From: Fibrobacter sp. UBA4375
GTDB taxonomy: Bacteria > Fibrobacterota > Fibrobacteria > Fibrobacterales > Fibrobacteraceae
Direction: 5' to 3'
Assembly (NCBI GenBank): GCA_002391195.1
Contig: DGRZ01000094.1
Span: 1-64,000, forward strand
DNA length: 64,000 nucleotides
Position numbers and translations under genes: made by a program. The notes beneath the pieces were generated by a model that did not search any database, was not told the DNA's origin, and saw nothing but the letters and a program-made list of their open reading frames with translations. Shown in pieces: positions 1-7,508 of this stretch; the stretch's first letter is position 1; every line of letters starts with the position of its first letter.

Positions 1-1821
1 ACCCGTTGCGATACGCTGTTCGGTGCTACCTACATGGTCGTCGCCCCGGAACACGCGATGGTGCCGGAACTCACGACTGCCGAACAGAAGGCCGCCGTGG
101 AAGAATACGTGCACGCCGCCGCATTGAAGAGCGACCTCGACCGTACCGAACTCGCCAAGGAAAAGACCGGCGTGTTCACCGGTAGCTACGCCGTGAACCC
201 GCTCACCGGCACCAAGATTCCGGTGTGGGTCGCTGACTACGTTCTGACTGGCTACGGCACCGGCGCCATCATGGCTGTGCCTGCCCACGATACCCGCGAC
301 TTCGATTTCGCGAAGAAGTTTAACCTGCCGGTTATCTGCATCATGGAACCGGACGCCAGCTGCCCCGAAGACGTTCGCCCGAAGGTTCTCGCTGGCGAAG
401 CTTGCTGGGCTGCCGACGGCACCTACATCAACAGCCAGAACGACACGCTTTGCCTGAACGGCCTCAACAAGAAGCAGGGCATCGCGAAGGTCATCGAATG
501 GCTCGAAGCGAACAAGATCGGCAAGGCCACCGTGAACTACAAGCTCCGCGACTGGCTCTTCAGCCGCCAGCGCTACTGGGGCGAACCGTTCCCGGTTATC
601 CACTGGGAAGACGGTGAAATCTCTACCGTCGACGATTCCGAACTCCCGGTGCTGTTGCCGGAACTCAAGGACTACAAGCCGGGTGACGGCGGACAGTCCC
701 CGCTCGCAAACGCCACCGAATGGCTCCAGGTCGTCGATAAGAACGGCCGCAAGGGTATCCGCGAAACGAACACCATGCCGCAGTGGGCTGGCTCCTGCTG
801 GTATTACCTCCGCTACATCGATGCTTGCAACGGTGATGCATTTGTGGCAAAGGAACTTGAAAAGTACTGGATGCCGGTAGACCTCTATGTGGGTGGTGCC
901 GAACACGCCGTGCTTCACTTGCTCTACAGCCGTTTCTGGCACAAGGTCTTGTTCGATCTCGGCCTCGTCTCTACCGACGAACCGTTCCAGAAGCTCTTCA
1001 ACCAGGGTATGATTCTTGCCTTCGCTTACGAAGATGCCGCTGGCTCCAAGGTCCCGACCGACGAAGTCGAAGAAAAGAACGGCAAGTTCTTCAAGAAGGG
1101 AACCGACATCGAGCTCAAGCAAATCGTGGCGAAGATGAGTAAGTCTTTGAAGAACGTGGTGAACCCCGATGACGTTGTGCGCGACTATGGTGCCGATAGC
1201 CTTCGTTTGTACGAAATGTTCATGGGTCCGCTGGATGCCGTGAAGCCGTGGCAGACCAAGGGCATCGAAGGCATGAACCGCTTCCTCGGCCGCGCCTGGC
1301 GTTCTGTCGTCGGTGACAGCGATGAAGCCCCGGTCTTTGTGGATGAAACCGCTCCGGAAGCAATCGAAAAGGTGATGCACCAGACCGTCATCAAGGTCAC
1401 GAGCGACATCGAGAACATGAGCTTCAACACCGCGATTAGCCAGCTGATGATCTTCAACAACGAAATGATGAAGATGGACAAGCGCTACCGCGAGCCGTGC
1501 GAAACCTTCGTGAAGTTGCTGCACCCGTTTGCCCCGCACATCGCCGAAGAAATGTGGAGTATCCTCGGTCACAACGAATCGCTCACGAATGTCGCCTGGC
1601 CGGAAGCCGACCATTCCAAGGCTGTGGAAAACACCGTGGAAGTCGTGTTCCAGGTGAACGGCAAGGTCCGCGCGAAGGCATCTGTCGCGAAGGACATGGA
1701 CAAGGCTGCTTTGGAAAAACTCGCCATGGACAACGACCGCGTGAAAGAATTTACCAAGGGCATGCAGGTCGTCAAGTCAATTGTTGTGCCGGGTAAGTTG
1801 GTCAACATCGTGGTGAAGTAA
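1..1821 (+). CDS. leuS: Leucyl-tRNA synthetase, C-terminal part (5' end outside window)
   Basis: Charges tRNA-Leu with leucine in the cytoplasm. The frame is open from base 1, so the N-terminal Rossmann part with the HIGH motif lies upstream. The visible protein starts in the CP1 editing domain ([18 protein letters not shown], then [20 protein letters not shown]). It continues through the second half of the catalytic core, with the KMSKS loop encoded near 1132-1146, then the anticodon-binding helical domain (APHIAEEMW) and the C-terminal domain ending LVNIVVK. No frameshift is seen. A shortened second copy of its 3' end lies at 6666-6820. A hairpin terminator follows directly. Identification is secure from the editing and KMSKS motifs. 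Confidence 0.97.
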   Translation, partial: TRCDTLFGATYMVVAPEHAMVPELTTAEQKAAVEEYVHAAALKSDLDRTELAKEKTGVFTGSYAVNPLTGTKIPVWVADYVLTGYGTGAIMAVPAHDTRDFDFAKKFNLPVICIMEPDASCPEDVRPKVLAGEACWAADGTYINSQNDTLCLNGLNKKQGIAKVIEWLEANKIGKATVNYKLRDWLFSRQRYWGEPFPVIHWEDGEISTVDDSELPVLLPELKDYKPGDGGQSPLANATEWLQVVDKNGRKGIRETNTMPQWAGSCWYYLRYIDACNGDAFVAKELEKYWMPVDLYVGGAEHAVLHLLYSRFWHKVLFDLGLVSTDEPFQKLFNQGMILAFAYEDAAGSKVPTDEVEEKNGKFFKKGTDIELKQIVAKMSKSLKNVVNPDDVVRDYGADSLRLYEMFMGPLDAVKPWQTKGIEGMNRFLGRAWRSVVGDSDEAPVFVDETAPEAIEKVMHQTVIKVTSDIENMSFNTAISQLMIFNNEMMKMDKRYREPCETFVKLLHPFAPHIAEEMWSILGHNESLTNVAWPEADHSKAVENTVEVVFQVNGKVRAKASVAKDMDKAALEKLAMDNDRVKEFTKGMQVVKSIVVPGKLVNIVVK

Positions 1822-1845
1822 GCCCCGACCCCACCCCAAATGTCA

Positions 1846-1871
1846 TCCCCGACTTGGTCGGGGATCTTTTG
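1846..1871 (+). terminator. Rho-independent terminator after leuS
   Basis: A perfect 7-bp stem (CCCCGAC at 1847-1853, GTCGGGG at 1857-1863) with a TTG loop is followed by ATCTTTTG. It starts in the motif GTCATCCCCG, which recurs at many gene ends in this window, so it is one of the dispersed palindromes as well as the probable leuS terminator. Confidence 0.75.
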
Positions 1872-1979
1872 TTATAACCAACCCCGGTCGGGTCTTCCGC
1901 TACCCCTTCGCCTAGTGGCTCCGCCCCTAAAACCCCGAATAGGGGTTGATGCAGGACTCTTTTTATTTAGCTGACGTTG

Positions 1980-3425
1980 TTAGGTGTTGAACAAATCATC
2001 GAGCGTGATAGTATTCATGAAATCGCTAGAATAGGCATTATAGGTGAGTCCGTAAGTTGTCACGAGTGTACTGTGGACGGCTGTTTTGCGAGATACCTGT
2101 TGTTGCAAGAGATTGGTCCTGTGGACAAGAGTCTTGTGATAGTTGCTAGATATGGTGAATTCTTCGCTGTAGAATTTCATTTCGCACAGGTTTACTACGT
2201 TGTCCTTGCGAGATATGATAAGGTCTATTTGAGCTCCGACCTGTTTGTTGTCGCCCTGTAACGACCATGCGGATTGTGTCGTTGTAACCCCTGCAATCTG
2301 CAAAGCATGCTTTATTTGACTTATGTGTCTAAAGCATAAATCTTCAAAGGCGTAGCCTCGCCAGGCGTTTATTTTGGCAGAGTCGACGTTATTCATCCAA
2401 AATTGCGGGTCTATGTTTTTTTGGCCTTCTACGAAGCGTAGGTAGAATAAGCAGAACGGATCAATTAGTTTGTAATGGGGCTTTCGCTTACTTTCGCCAA
2501 AAGGAACGTATTTCTCGATAAAGTCACTAGCAACAAGGGCGTTGAGTTGTTTGGAAAAGTCTCCATTGTTGGACAATTGTGTATTTTGGGCAATGTCATC
2601 ACGTGTGAAGCCGCTTCGACGAGACGATAGGAATCGGACAATACGAATCATATCGTCTGGTCTAGTGAAGACGGATGCGAATAGACGTGAAAACTCGTTT
2701 TTCAGTTTGGCGTTGGAATCAAAAAAAAGCGTATCGATGTTTTGGGCGAGGCTTTTGCCTTTTGCCAAGTAGGTCATGTAGTAGGGAATGCCGCCAAGGA
2801 TCATGTTCGCCTGGGCTATATCGTATCTCGACATCTGAATACCCTGACTTTTATAGAAAGCCTCACATTCGGATAGAGTGAACGGCATCAACTTGATTTC
2901 GTAAGTGGTTCTTCCGTATAAACCACCATGGTTATTGACGAGATTGTCTAGCATCCATGAATTTGCGCTGCCACAAACAATAAGCATCAGGTTTTGTCTA
3001 TGGCATGCCCAAGTGTTCCAGAAACTTTCCAAAGCGGTTATGAAACCGCTTTTGGGAGTATCCATCCAGGGGAGTTCATCTAAAAAGATGACCTGTCTTT
3101 TACCATCATCTCTTTGTTGGAGAAACTGTTCCAGCATAAAGAATGCTTCAAGCCAGTTCTTGGGACAATGGCTTTTTTTCATCCCCTGCAACTGGAGCGA
3201 CTGGTAGAAATGCTGAAGCTGTTGCTTGGAGTTGTTTGATGCTCCTGTTTCGTCTACCGGGCTGAGTCCGGCGTGGCGGAATGTAATCGATCCTTTTAGA
3301 GCTTCGTCTATAAGGAATGTCTTGCCTACGCGACGGCGACCATAAACGGCGACAAATTCGGCCTTGTCGCTAGAATACAGTTGTTTCAGTTCGCTAATTT
3401 CCTTTTTTCGACCAAGAATCGCCAT
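1980..3425 (-). CDS. AAA-type ATPase with C-terminal DUF234/nuclease-like domain
   Basis: A 481-residue member of the archaeal-type ATPase/DUF234 family. The N-terminal P-loop domain has Walker A GRRRVGKT near residues 30-37 and Walker B VIFLDELPW around 113-121. A winged-helix segment follows (SGFTRDDIAQNTQLS). The C-terminal part has a spaced IDLII...CEMK pattern near residues 425-445, as in PD-(D/E)XK-like folds. Families of this type are common accessory genes of uncertain role, and a defence or toxin-like role is only inference. The ATG has a GAGG ribosome site (CGAGGTCTTT) just upstream. Its upstream DNA carries an 11-bp-spaced array of TTACGAG motifs. It sits alone between leuS and toxin-antitoxin remnants. 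Confidence 0.75.
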   Translation of the reverse strand: MAILGRKKEISELKQLYSSDKAEFVAVYGRRRVGKTFLIDEALKGSITFRHAGLSPVDETGASNNSKQQLQHFYQSLQLQGMKKSHCPKNWLEAFFMLEQFLQQRDDGKRQVIFLDELPWMDTPKSGFITALESFWNTWACHRQNLMLIVCGSANSWMLDNLVNNHGGLYGRTTYEIKLMPFTLSECEAFYKSQGIQMSRYDIAQANMILGGIPYYMTYLAKGKSLAQNIDTLFFDSNAKLKNEFSRLFASVFTRPDDMIRIVRFLSSRRSGFTRDDIAQNTQLSNNGDFSKQLNALVASDFIEKYVPFGESKRKPHYKLIDPFCLFYLRFVEGQKNIDPQFWMNNVDSAKINAWRGYAFEDLCFRHISQIKHALQIAGVTTTQSAWSLQGDNKQVGAQIDLIISRKDNVVNLCEMKFYSEEFTISSNYHKTLVHRTNLLQQQVSRKTAVHSTLVTTYGLTYNAYSSDFMNTITLDDLFNT

Positions 3426-3431
3426 AAAGAC

Positions 3432-3620
3432 CTCGTATAATTCGCTGTGAAATGTTTTTTTTGCTTTTCGTAGCGCTTTATCTTGATGTTTTGAATATAG
3501 ATTATTTTTCTGAGAAATCTCGTAAATTTCGCTGTTTTACGAGTTCATTACGAGCATTTTACGAGGTTTTAGGGTCAAAAATGTCGAAATTTGCATAAAA
3601 AAGGCGTTTTGACCTCGTAA
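3432..3620. promoter_or_regulatory. Array of TTACGAG/CTCGTAA operator-like heptamers
   Basis: TTACGAG occurs at 3537, 3548 and 3559, exactly 11 bp apart, which places the copies on one face of the helix. Inverted CTCGTAA copies lie at 3519-3525 and 3614-3620. A 17-bp block CTCGTAAATTTCGCTGT at 3519 recurs with small changes at 3432, next to the ATPase start at 3425. A TATATT box on the minus strand lies between these groups (about 3495-3500). The arrangement looks like an operator array controlling the ATPase gene; the binding protein is unknown. Confidence 0.45.
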
Positions 3621-3648
3621 TTATTGAACAAAAAGGATTACTGGAAAA

Positions 3649-3760
3649 TCACCCTCTGCAGAACGCCAGCGACGCCACAATCCCCACGATAATCAGGAAC
3701 GGCAGCACTTTCAACAGCAAGGTAATGGCGCATGCGTCTCCCGCATCGCCGGCCCCGAAA
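3649..3760 (-). pseudogene. 5'-truncated copy 1 of the 50-residue hydrophobic protein gene
   Basis: Read on the minus strand, this encodes FGAGDAGDACAITLLLKV, then LPFLIIVGIVASLAFCRG and a TGA stop. It matches the last about 36 residues of the intact small gene at 4512-4664. An in-frame TAA and unrelated sequence replace the N-terminal part at about 3761, so it cannot make the full protein. It abuts the truncated open frame downstream of the AbiEi gene. Confidence 0.7.
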
Positions 3761-3762
3761 TG

Positions 3763-3861
3763 TTAGAAAATACAATCAAGAATCTCTTTGCAAGATTCAA
3801 TTGTCGCTTCAAATGGAACATCTTTTGCAAACGAAGATTTTTTCGCGTAGTTAATCTTCAT
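3763..3861 (-). pseudogene. Truncated 32-codon frame after AbiEi, possible remnant of a partner gene
   Basis: An ATG at 3861 overlaps the end of the AbiEi gene by 11 nt, the usual arrangement for the second gene of a toxin-antitoxin operon. The frame reads MKINYAKKSSFAKDVPF and stops after 32 codons, exactly where homology to the small hydrophobic gene (copy 1) begins. I do not recognise the fragment as AbiEii. It may be the 5' end of a partner gene cut off by the recombination that brought in copy 1. Confidence 0.4.
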
Positions 3862-4459
3862 TCAATACCACCGTCATAAGTTCCGCCACCTTGCTTTCTA
3901 TTTTCAAAGCCTGTGCATAGGGAAGAAGATTGTGGGTGTTCTTGTCTTTTGACTTTGCGTAAAGCTTGAGTGCTTTGCCGTAAATTTCTGCATCGATTTT
4001 TTGACTGTTTTTAATGATGTCGCAAATCGTTCGTTCCATATCGTAGCATTCTACCAGATGCCCAAGAGATGTCTTTATTTTGCAGATTCCCAATTTGTAG
4101 GTTTTTTCGTGGGAATCCGTGTGGATTGCGACGGAAGGGTTCGGTGAGAATGGTCGGTAATTCTTGGGTCCGGTCACTTCGAAATAATCGGGTAGGCGGT
4201 CTGTTAGCCCATGCAAGAATAGTGCGGAAACGTGTGAAAAGATGAATCTGGGATACTTGTATTGAAACACAAGGTAATCGTCCCTGATCCATTGCTCCTG
4301 GGCGTAAAAACCCTTATCTATTTTGGCAAGACCCTGCCTTCGTACAAAATCCGTCAAGAACCACGAGGGAATCTTGTGGCTGTCGATTTGCTTTCGCGTG
4401 ATGTAGCCGCTGTTCGCGTTCAGTATTTTTTCCAGTTTTTTCTCGTTTGTTTCTTGCAT
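3851..4459 (-). CDS. AbiEi-family type IV antitoxin (transcriptional repressor-like)
   Basis: A 202-residue protein with the AbiEi layout: an N-terminal winged helix (residues about 8-60, with DKGFYA at its end), then the characteristic FSHVSALFLHGLTDRLP segment, and DMERTICDIIK near residue 140. AbiEi proteins normally bind the promoter of their operon and counter the AbiEii nucleotidyltransferase toxin. No AbiEii is present here: the downstream frame ends after 32 codons. The ATG is preceded by TATATT with a 9-nt gap and no obvious Shine-Dalgarno sequence. The gene lies between copies 1 and 2 of the small hydrophobic protein gene. Confidence 0.8.
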   Translation of the reverse strand: MQETNEKKLEKILNANSGYITRKQIDSHKIPSWFLTDFVRRQGLAKIDKGFYAQEQWIRDDYLVFQYKYPRFIFSHVSALFLHGLTDRLPDYFEVTGPKNYRPFSPNPSVAIHTDSHEKTYKLGICKIKTSLGHLVECYDMERTICDIIKNSQKIDAEIYGKALKLYAKSKDKNTHNLLPYAQALKIESKVAELMTVVLNED

Positions 4460-4511
4460 TTTAAACCAAATATATAATAAAATGGTTGAAAAGGCAAGTT
4501 TTTATTTCTTT

Positions 4512-4664
4512 TTACCCGCTACAGAACATCAAAGACGCAAAAATCCCCACGAAAACCAGGAACGGCAGCACTTTCAACAGCAAGGTGATGGCGCAGGCGT
4601 TCCCTGCGTCGCCAGCCCCGAAAAGGGCCAATATGCCAAGCACGATAAGGAAAGTTACCAGCAT
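4512..4664 (-). CDS. 50-residue hydrophobic membrane miniprotein (intact copy 2)
   Basis: A complete small frame: ATG at 4664, TAA at 4512, with GCGAGG 4 nt upstream as ribosome site. It encodes MLVTFLIVLGILALFGAGDA, then GNACAITLLLKVLPFLVFVG and IFASLMFCSG. Two hydrophobic stretches (residues 2-16 and 25-48) flank a Gly/Asp/Cys hinge, which suggests a two-pass or hairpin inner-membrane peptide. Two partial copies lie at 3649-3760 and 6565-6665, all on the minus strand. The conserved reading frame and differing stop codons (TAA here, TGA in the others) argue that it is a real gene. The function is unknown; a type I toxin-like or membrane accessory role would be speculation. Confidence 0.6.
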   Translation of the reverse strand: MLVTFLIVLGILALFGAGDAGNACAITLLLKVLPFLVFVGIFASLMFCSG

Positions 4665-4668
4665 AGAA

Positions 4669-5129
4669 CCTCGCCGGTACAAATATACAAATGGGAAATG
4701 TCAGAATATGACAAACGGCTGTTTTGACGCGTTTGGGGCATTTTTTTCGAGTATTGAGGGGGAGGGATCCCCCTGGCTTCAGCCGAATGTCATCCCCGCT
4801 GTCATTCTGGAGGGGCGAAGCCCCGATAGAATCACGGAGATCTCCCTTCGTCTTCCGCGCACCCCCACTGCGGGGCTCAAAACCCTGTAAGCGAGAGTCA
4901 TAGCCATGCTTGCATGGCTATGACCGAGCGTCATGGGTTTCTGCAAACGCCGCACCGCAACGCCCGGCTTACTTCTTTTTTCGATAATTTTATGCTGCAT
5001 TTATCGAAAAAAAATGTATTTAAAGGTTTGCTACTTGACTTTTTGCCTTTATTTATATATTTTATAGGAAACAGGTCCCATTAAGGTGAAAGCGGGCTCC
5101 ATGCCATGCGTTTCGATAGAAACCTAGCC
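4669..5129. other. Gene-free spacer with palindromic repeats and a solitary promoter-like site
   Basis: This spacer separates the miniprotein gene from the DUF3800 gene. It holds GTCATCCCC/GTCATTCTGG-type palindrome pieces (4789-4850), a hairpin around GCCATGCTTGCATGGC (4910-4925), and a region of GCGGTGCGG-like palindromes. Near 5034-5062 there is a plus-strand promoter-like pair, TTGACT and TATATT/TATTTT. No convincing plus-strand gene follows it, because the next frames run antisense through the DUF3800 gene. It may be the leftover promoter of a lost gene. Confidence 0.4.
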
Positions 5130-5945
5130 TTATACGGGATCTATTTTTTTATCCAGTGGATTTTTCGGCGTGTAATAGTTGCTCGAATGCCGCCTTGTAT
5201 CCAGGATATCGTGAACAAGGCATATCTTTTCTTTCAGATAGTTGTAATATCGGAAATCACCTTTTTCGTAAGCGCGTTGAATTGTCCACAGGACATAGTC
5301 CGATGCCTGCAAGAGAGGTCGCTCTTTCGACTGCTGAATGAAAATCCTTATGGAACTTGAGTTCTCCTTGTTCCACTTTGCTTTGAACCGCTCGATTGCT
5401 GAGTTGATGGCGCTCTGCATCGTGTCTTTACGGACAACATTTCCAAGAGAAGAAAAATAGCAGTCTATCTCGGAATACAGATGCAACCTGTTTTCCAAAA
5501 GATTTTCGACCGCGTACTTGTATATGGCGGTATCCTTGAAGTCAAAACGACTTCTGAAGAAAGTTTCTTTTTTACGGAGAACGATGCAGTAGTAGGTGAA
5601 GTCTAACGTTTTTAGGAGATGAAAGACCCTGTCCCGTATTTCAGCGCAGTCTTTCGCGGCGTGGAATGCGATGCGGGTTTTCTCCATGGACGGAATTCCT
5701 GTGTAGAAATCATCTTCGCATAACTCTTTGTGTAAGGCTGTAATTGACTTTGTGAGTTGCTGTGGATTCTTTGTTTCCAGATAGCCGACCATAAACACTT
5801 TGCTGGCAAGTCCGCTTTCAACAAGATTCACCCCCTTGCGCCCAAGGATTGTTGTGTCTCCAGCCTCGTCAAAAAAGTAATATGCCTTTATCTGCTCCGT
5901 CTTTTTCACACAAGAAAAGATAAACAAATGTGCAGTAATTGTCAA
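5130..5945 (-). CDS. DUF3800 domain protein
   Basis: A protein of about 271 residues (TTG start at 5945; a GTG at 5909 is an alternative giving 259). It has the DUF3800 signatures: an early acidic motif YYFFDEAGDT, a middle FHAAKD, and a C-terminal QASDYVLWTIQRAYEKGD helix. These acidic residues are typical of an RNase H-like fold; enzymatic activity is not established for the family. DUF3800 genes are often found in mobile and defence-rich regions, which fits the toxin-antitoxin neighbours here. It stands alone, between miniprotein copies 2 and 3. The start is uncertain because no strong ribosome site precedes either codon. Confidence 0.75.
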   Translation of the reverse strand: MTITAHLFIFSCVKKTEQIKAYYFFDEAGDTTILGRKGVNLVESGLASKVFMVGYLETKNPQQLTKSITALHKELCEDDFYTGIPSMEKTRIAFHAAKDCAEIRDRVFHLLKTLDFTYYCIVLRKKETFFRSRFDFKDTAIYKYAVENLLENRLHLYSEIDCYFSSLGNVVRKDTMQSAINSAIERFKAKWNKENSSSIRIFIQQSKERPLLQASDYVLWTIQRAYEKGDFRYYNYLKEKICLVHDILDTRRHSSNYYTPKNPLDKKIDPV

Positions 5946-6017
5946 TGCGTTGAATAGGAAATGAAATTGTCTATGTTTTGGTTGATGAGAGGGAAGGGCT
6001 CTTCACCCTGAAACAAA

Positions 6018-6047
6018 TCAAAAACCGCAACCTTAACAGTTGCGGCA
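6018..6047 (-). terminator. Terminator downstream of the VapBC remnant
   Basis: On the minus strand, CCGCAAC and GTTGCGG (6039-6045 and 6025-6031) form a 7-bp stem around a 7-nt loop, followed by TTTTTGA. It lies about 30 nt beyond the stop of the VapC remnant. Confidence 0.75.
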
Positions 6048-6074
6048 TTTCATGTGAACAGTTCTGGCAAATAG

Positions 6075-6245
6075 TTAGACCGCTATAACACAGGGCTCGT
6101 TATATCCTGCTAATAACGAATCGTGTGTCAGCAAAATTATCCTTTCTGCTTTTGCTTGGGCAATGAGCATTCTGTCGAACGGATCTTTGTGCGATGGTGC
6201 TTTCTCGTCTCGTTTTAGTTTTTCGACTTCCAGAACGTGCTCTTG
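6075..6245 (-). pseudogene. VapC-type PIN toxin, C-terminal remnant
   Basis: In the frame that runs out of the vapB 3' end, the minus strand reads GEQEHVLEVEKLKRDEKAPS, then HKDPFDRMLIAQAKAERIIL and LTHDSLLAGYNEPCVIAV before TAA at 6075. HKDPFDR and LLTHD are C-terminal hallmarks of PIN-domain VapC ribonucleases. The first about two thirds of the toxin, including the first catalytic aspartates, is missing. A deletion appears to have fused the end of vapB to the 3' part of vapC, so no active toxin can be made from this locus. Confidence 0.75.
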
Positions 6246-6457
6246 TTCACCCCGAACATTTCTGCGATTTCGTCATTGCAGGAATCGATATTGTCGGGGA
6301 TGGAAAACTGGCCTTTAGCGATACCGAATTTTTTCACATTCCGCTTGACGGACGTGTTTAGCGATTTCTGGAGAATGAAATCGATAAAATCAGAAACTTC
6401 CCCTACATATTCTGCGGGGATGGCCTTGACTTTTTCTTGCAGCAGTTCGATAGGCAT
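6215..6457 (-). CDS. VapB-like (DUF2281) antitoxin, probably orphan
   Basis: 80 residues. It starts MPIELLQEKVKAIPAEY, then EVSDFIDFILQKS, the N-terminal helices typical of DUF2281 antitoxins. It ends with a FGIAKGQF...IAEMFGV toxin-binding tail. The last residues (NKSTFWKSKN) look foreign and arise from a frame change at the deletion joining it to the VapC remnant. A strong AAGGAGG site precedes the ATG. The antitoxin may still be made, but its cognate toxin is lost. It could act against a related VapC elsewhere in the genome, which is inference. Confidence 0.75.
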   Translation of the reverse strand: MPIELLQEKVKAIPAEYVGEVSDFIDFILQKSLNTSVKRNVKKFGIAKGQFSIPDNIDSCNDEIAEMFGVNKSTFWKSKN

Positions 6458-6564
6458 AAGAGAAACCTCCTTTCTAAATATTACCTTTTTAGTTGCTCAA
6501 AATGCAACCCCTTCCAAGTTGGATTAGCCCGTTGACTTTACAAATTGCGCCAAATTTGAAAAAA

Positions 6565-6665
6565 TCACCCTCCACAAAACATCAAAGACGCAAAAATCCC
6601 CACGAAAATCAGGAACGGCAGCACTTTCAACAACAAGGTGATGGCGCAGGCGTCCCCTGCGTCGC
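6565..6665 (-). pseudogene. 5'-truncated copy 3 of the hydrophobic miniprotein gene
   Basis: The minus strand encodes GDAGDACAITLLLKVLPF, then LIFVGIFASLMFCGG and TGA. It matches residues 18-50 of the intact copy at 4512-4664. The N-terminal half is replaced, at a short GCCCCG-type microhomology, by the antisense of a leuS 3' fragment, so a chimeric frame runs across the junction. It is a recombination scar and not a functional gene. Confidence 0.7.
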
Positions 6666-6820
6666 CCCCGCACATCGCCGAAGAAATGTGGAGCATCCTC
6701 GGTGTGTTTTGTACCAAGGCCGTGGAAAACGCCGTGGAAGTCGTGTTCCAGGTGAACGGCAAGACCGTCGTGAAGTCGATTGTCGTGCCGGGCAAGCTCG
6801 TGAACATCGTGGTGAAGTGA
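6666..6820 (+). pseudogene. Internally deleted second copy of the leuS 3' end
   Basis: The plus strand encodes [12 protein letters not shown], then [16 protein letters not shown], then [18 protein letters not shown] and TGA. It parallels leuS from about 1534 to 1821. Two blocks are missing in frame: the segment after SILG and the segment between VNGK and VVKS. Several synonymous differences from the local leuS show that it is either an old duplication or a fragment of a related genome's leuS. It lies in the same orientation as leuS, on the far side of the accessory patch. Confidence 0.8.
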
Positions 6821-6925
6821 CACAATCTTTGATTGTGTCATCCTGAGCGGAGCCCGTAAGGGCGAAGTCGAAGGATCTAGACCCGAATGTCATCCTGGAG
6901 CGCCCGTGAGGACGCGATAGGATTC
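6818..6925. repeat. Palindromic intergenic repeat cluster
   Basis: A perfect 10-bp stem (TGACACAATC / GATTGTGTCA, 6818-6840) contains the stop codon of the leuS fragment. It is followed by a TCATCCTGAGCGGAGC...GAAGGATCT module and a further GTCATCCTGG...GATAGGAT module. The same GTCATCC...GGAT theme occurs at many gene ends in the window and probably acts as a transcription-end hairpin. Confidence 0.55.
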
Positions 6926-6980
6926 ATAGAAATTCAGATCGTAGCAATAAACCGCCGCGGTCTTTTTATATTTTCATCAA

Positions 6981-7508
6981 ATGAAGTTCCCTAGGTCAAA
7001 ATTTGCGGTGTACTGTGTGCTGGTGTCTTCGTGGCTGGCGTTTTGTGCTACATCGTGCGACGAAGGAGGATTTGAAAGCAAATATACCGCCAGTATTTGC
7101 GCCCAGAAACCAGCAGGCGTAGATTCCTTGAATTTACAGGTTACCTACCAGGCGGGGGATTCCGTTTGGGCTGACTCCAACTCTACGGTATCAGAATATG
7201 ACTTCTTTGACCGTCGCAATATGGCTTGCGTAAGTTGTATATGGAAATGTGACAGTTTGTTTTCGCTCAGTAGCAAAAACAAGATATCGGTTGATCTTTC
7301 TTTTTATTGAGCGGGTAAGGTAATAACATTGCCTACTTATGCTATTGACGGACAATCCCACCGTTGGGGTGAAGACGATATCGATTACCGTTTTGTGGAA
7401 TTTGACGAACGGAAAATTAATGGGGATTTTGTGGTGGAATCGTTTCTGCCTCCAGACGATACCTCCTGTGGAAAGTTCGTGAATTACGCCGTGTTGAGGT
7501 TGCCGTGA
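6981..7508 (+). pseudogene. Lipoprotein gene interrupted by one in-frame TGA
   Basis: The frame starts MKFPRSKFAVYCVLVSSW and has a lipoprotein-type signal with lipobox FCATSC, so the product would be anchored at an envelope membrane. It reads for 109 codons to a TGA at 7308-7310. It then continues open in the same frame for 65 more codons (AGKVITLPTYAIDG ... KFVNYAVLRLP) to a TGA at 7506. That stop overlaps the GTG of the next gene, as in a normal operon pair. The coherent downstream frame and the coupling suggest one gene of 175 codons with a nonsense mutation. No family is recognised. Selenocysteine is unlikely, since no hairpin or selenoprotein context was seen. Confidence 0.65.

Noticed and set aside
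5106..5360. Plus-strand frame after the promoter-like site at 5034
   Set aside because: It runs antisense through the 3' end of the DUF3800 gene and has no homology or convincing codon use.
7308..7310. Selenocysteine at the in-frame TGA of the lipoprotein gene
   Set aside because: No hairpin of the SECIS type follows, no selenoprotein family is recognised and no Sec machinery is in view; a nonsense mutation is simpler.
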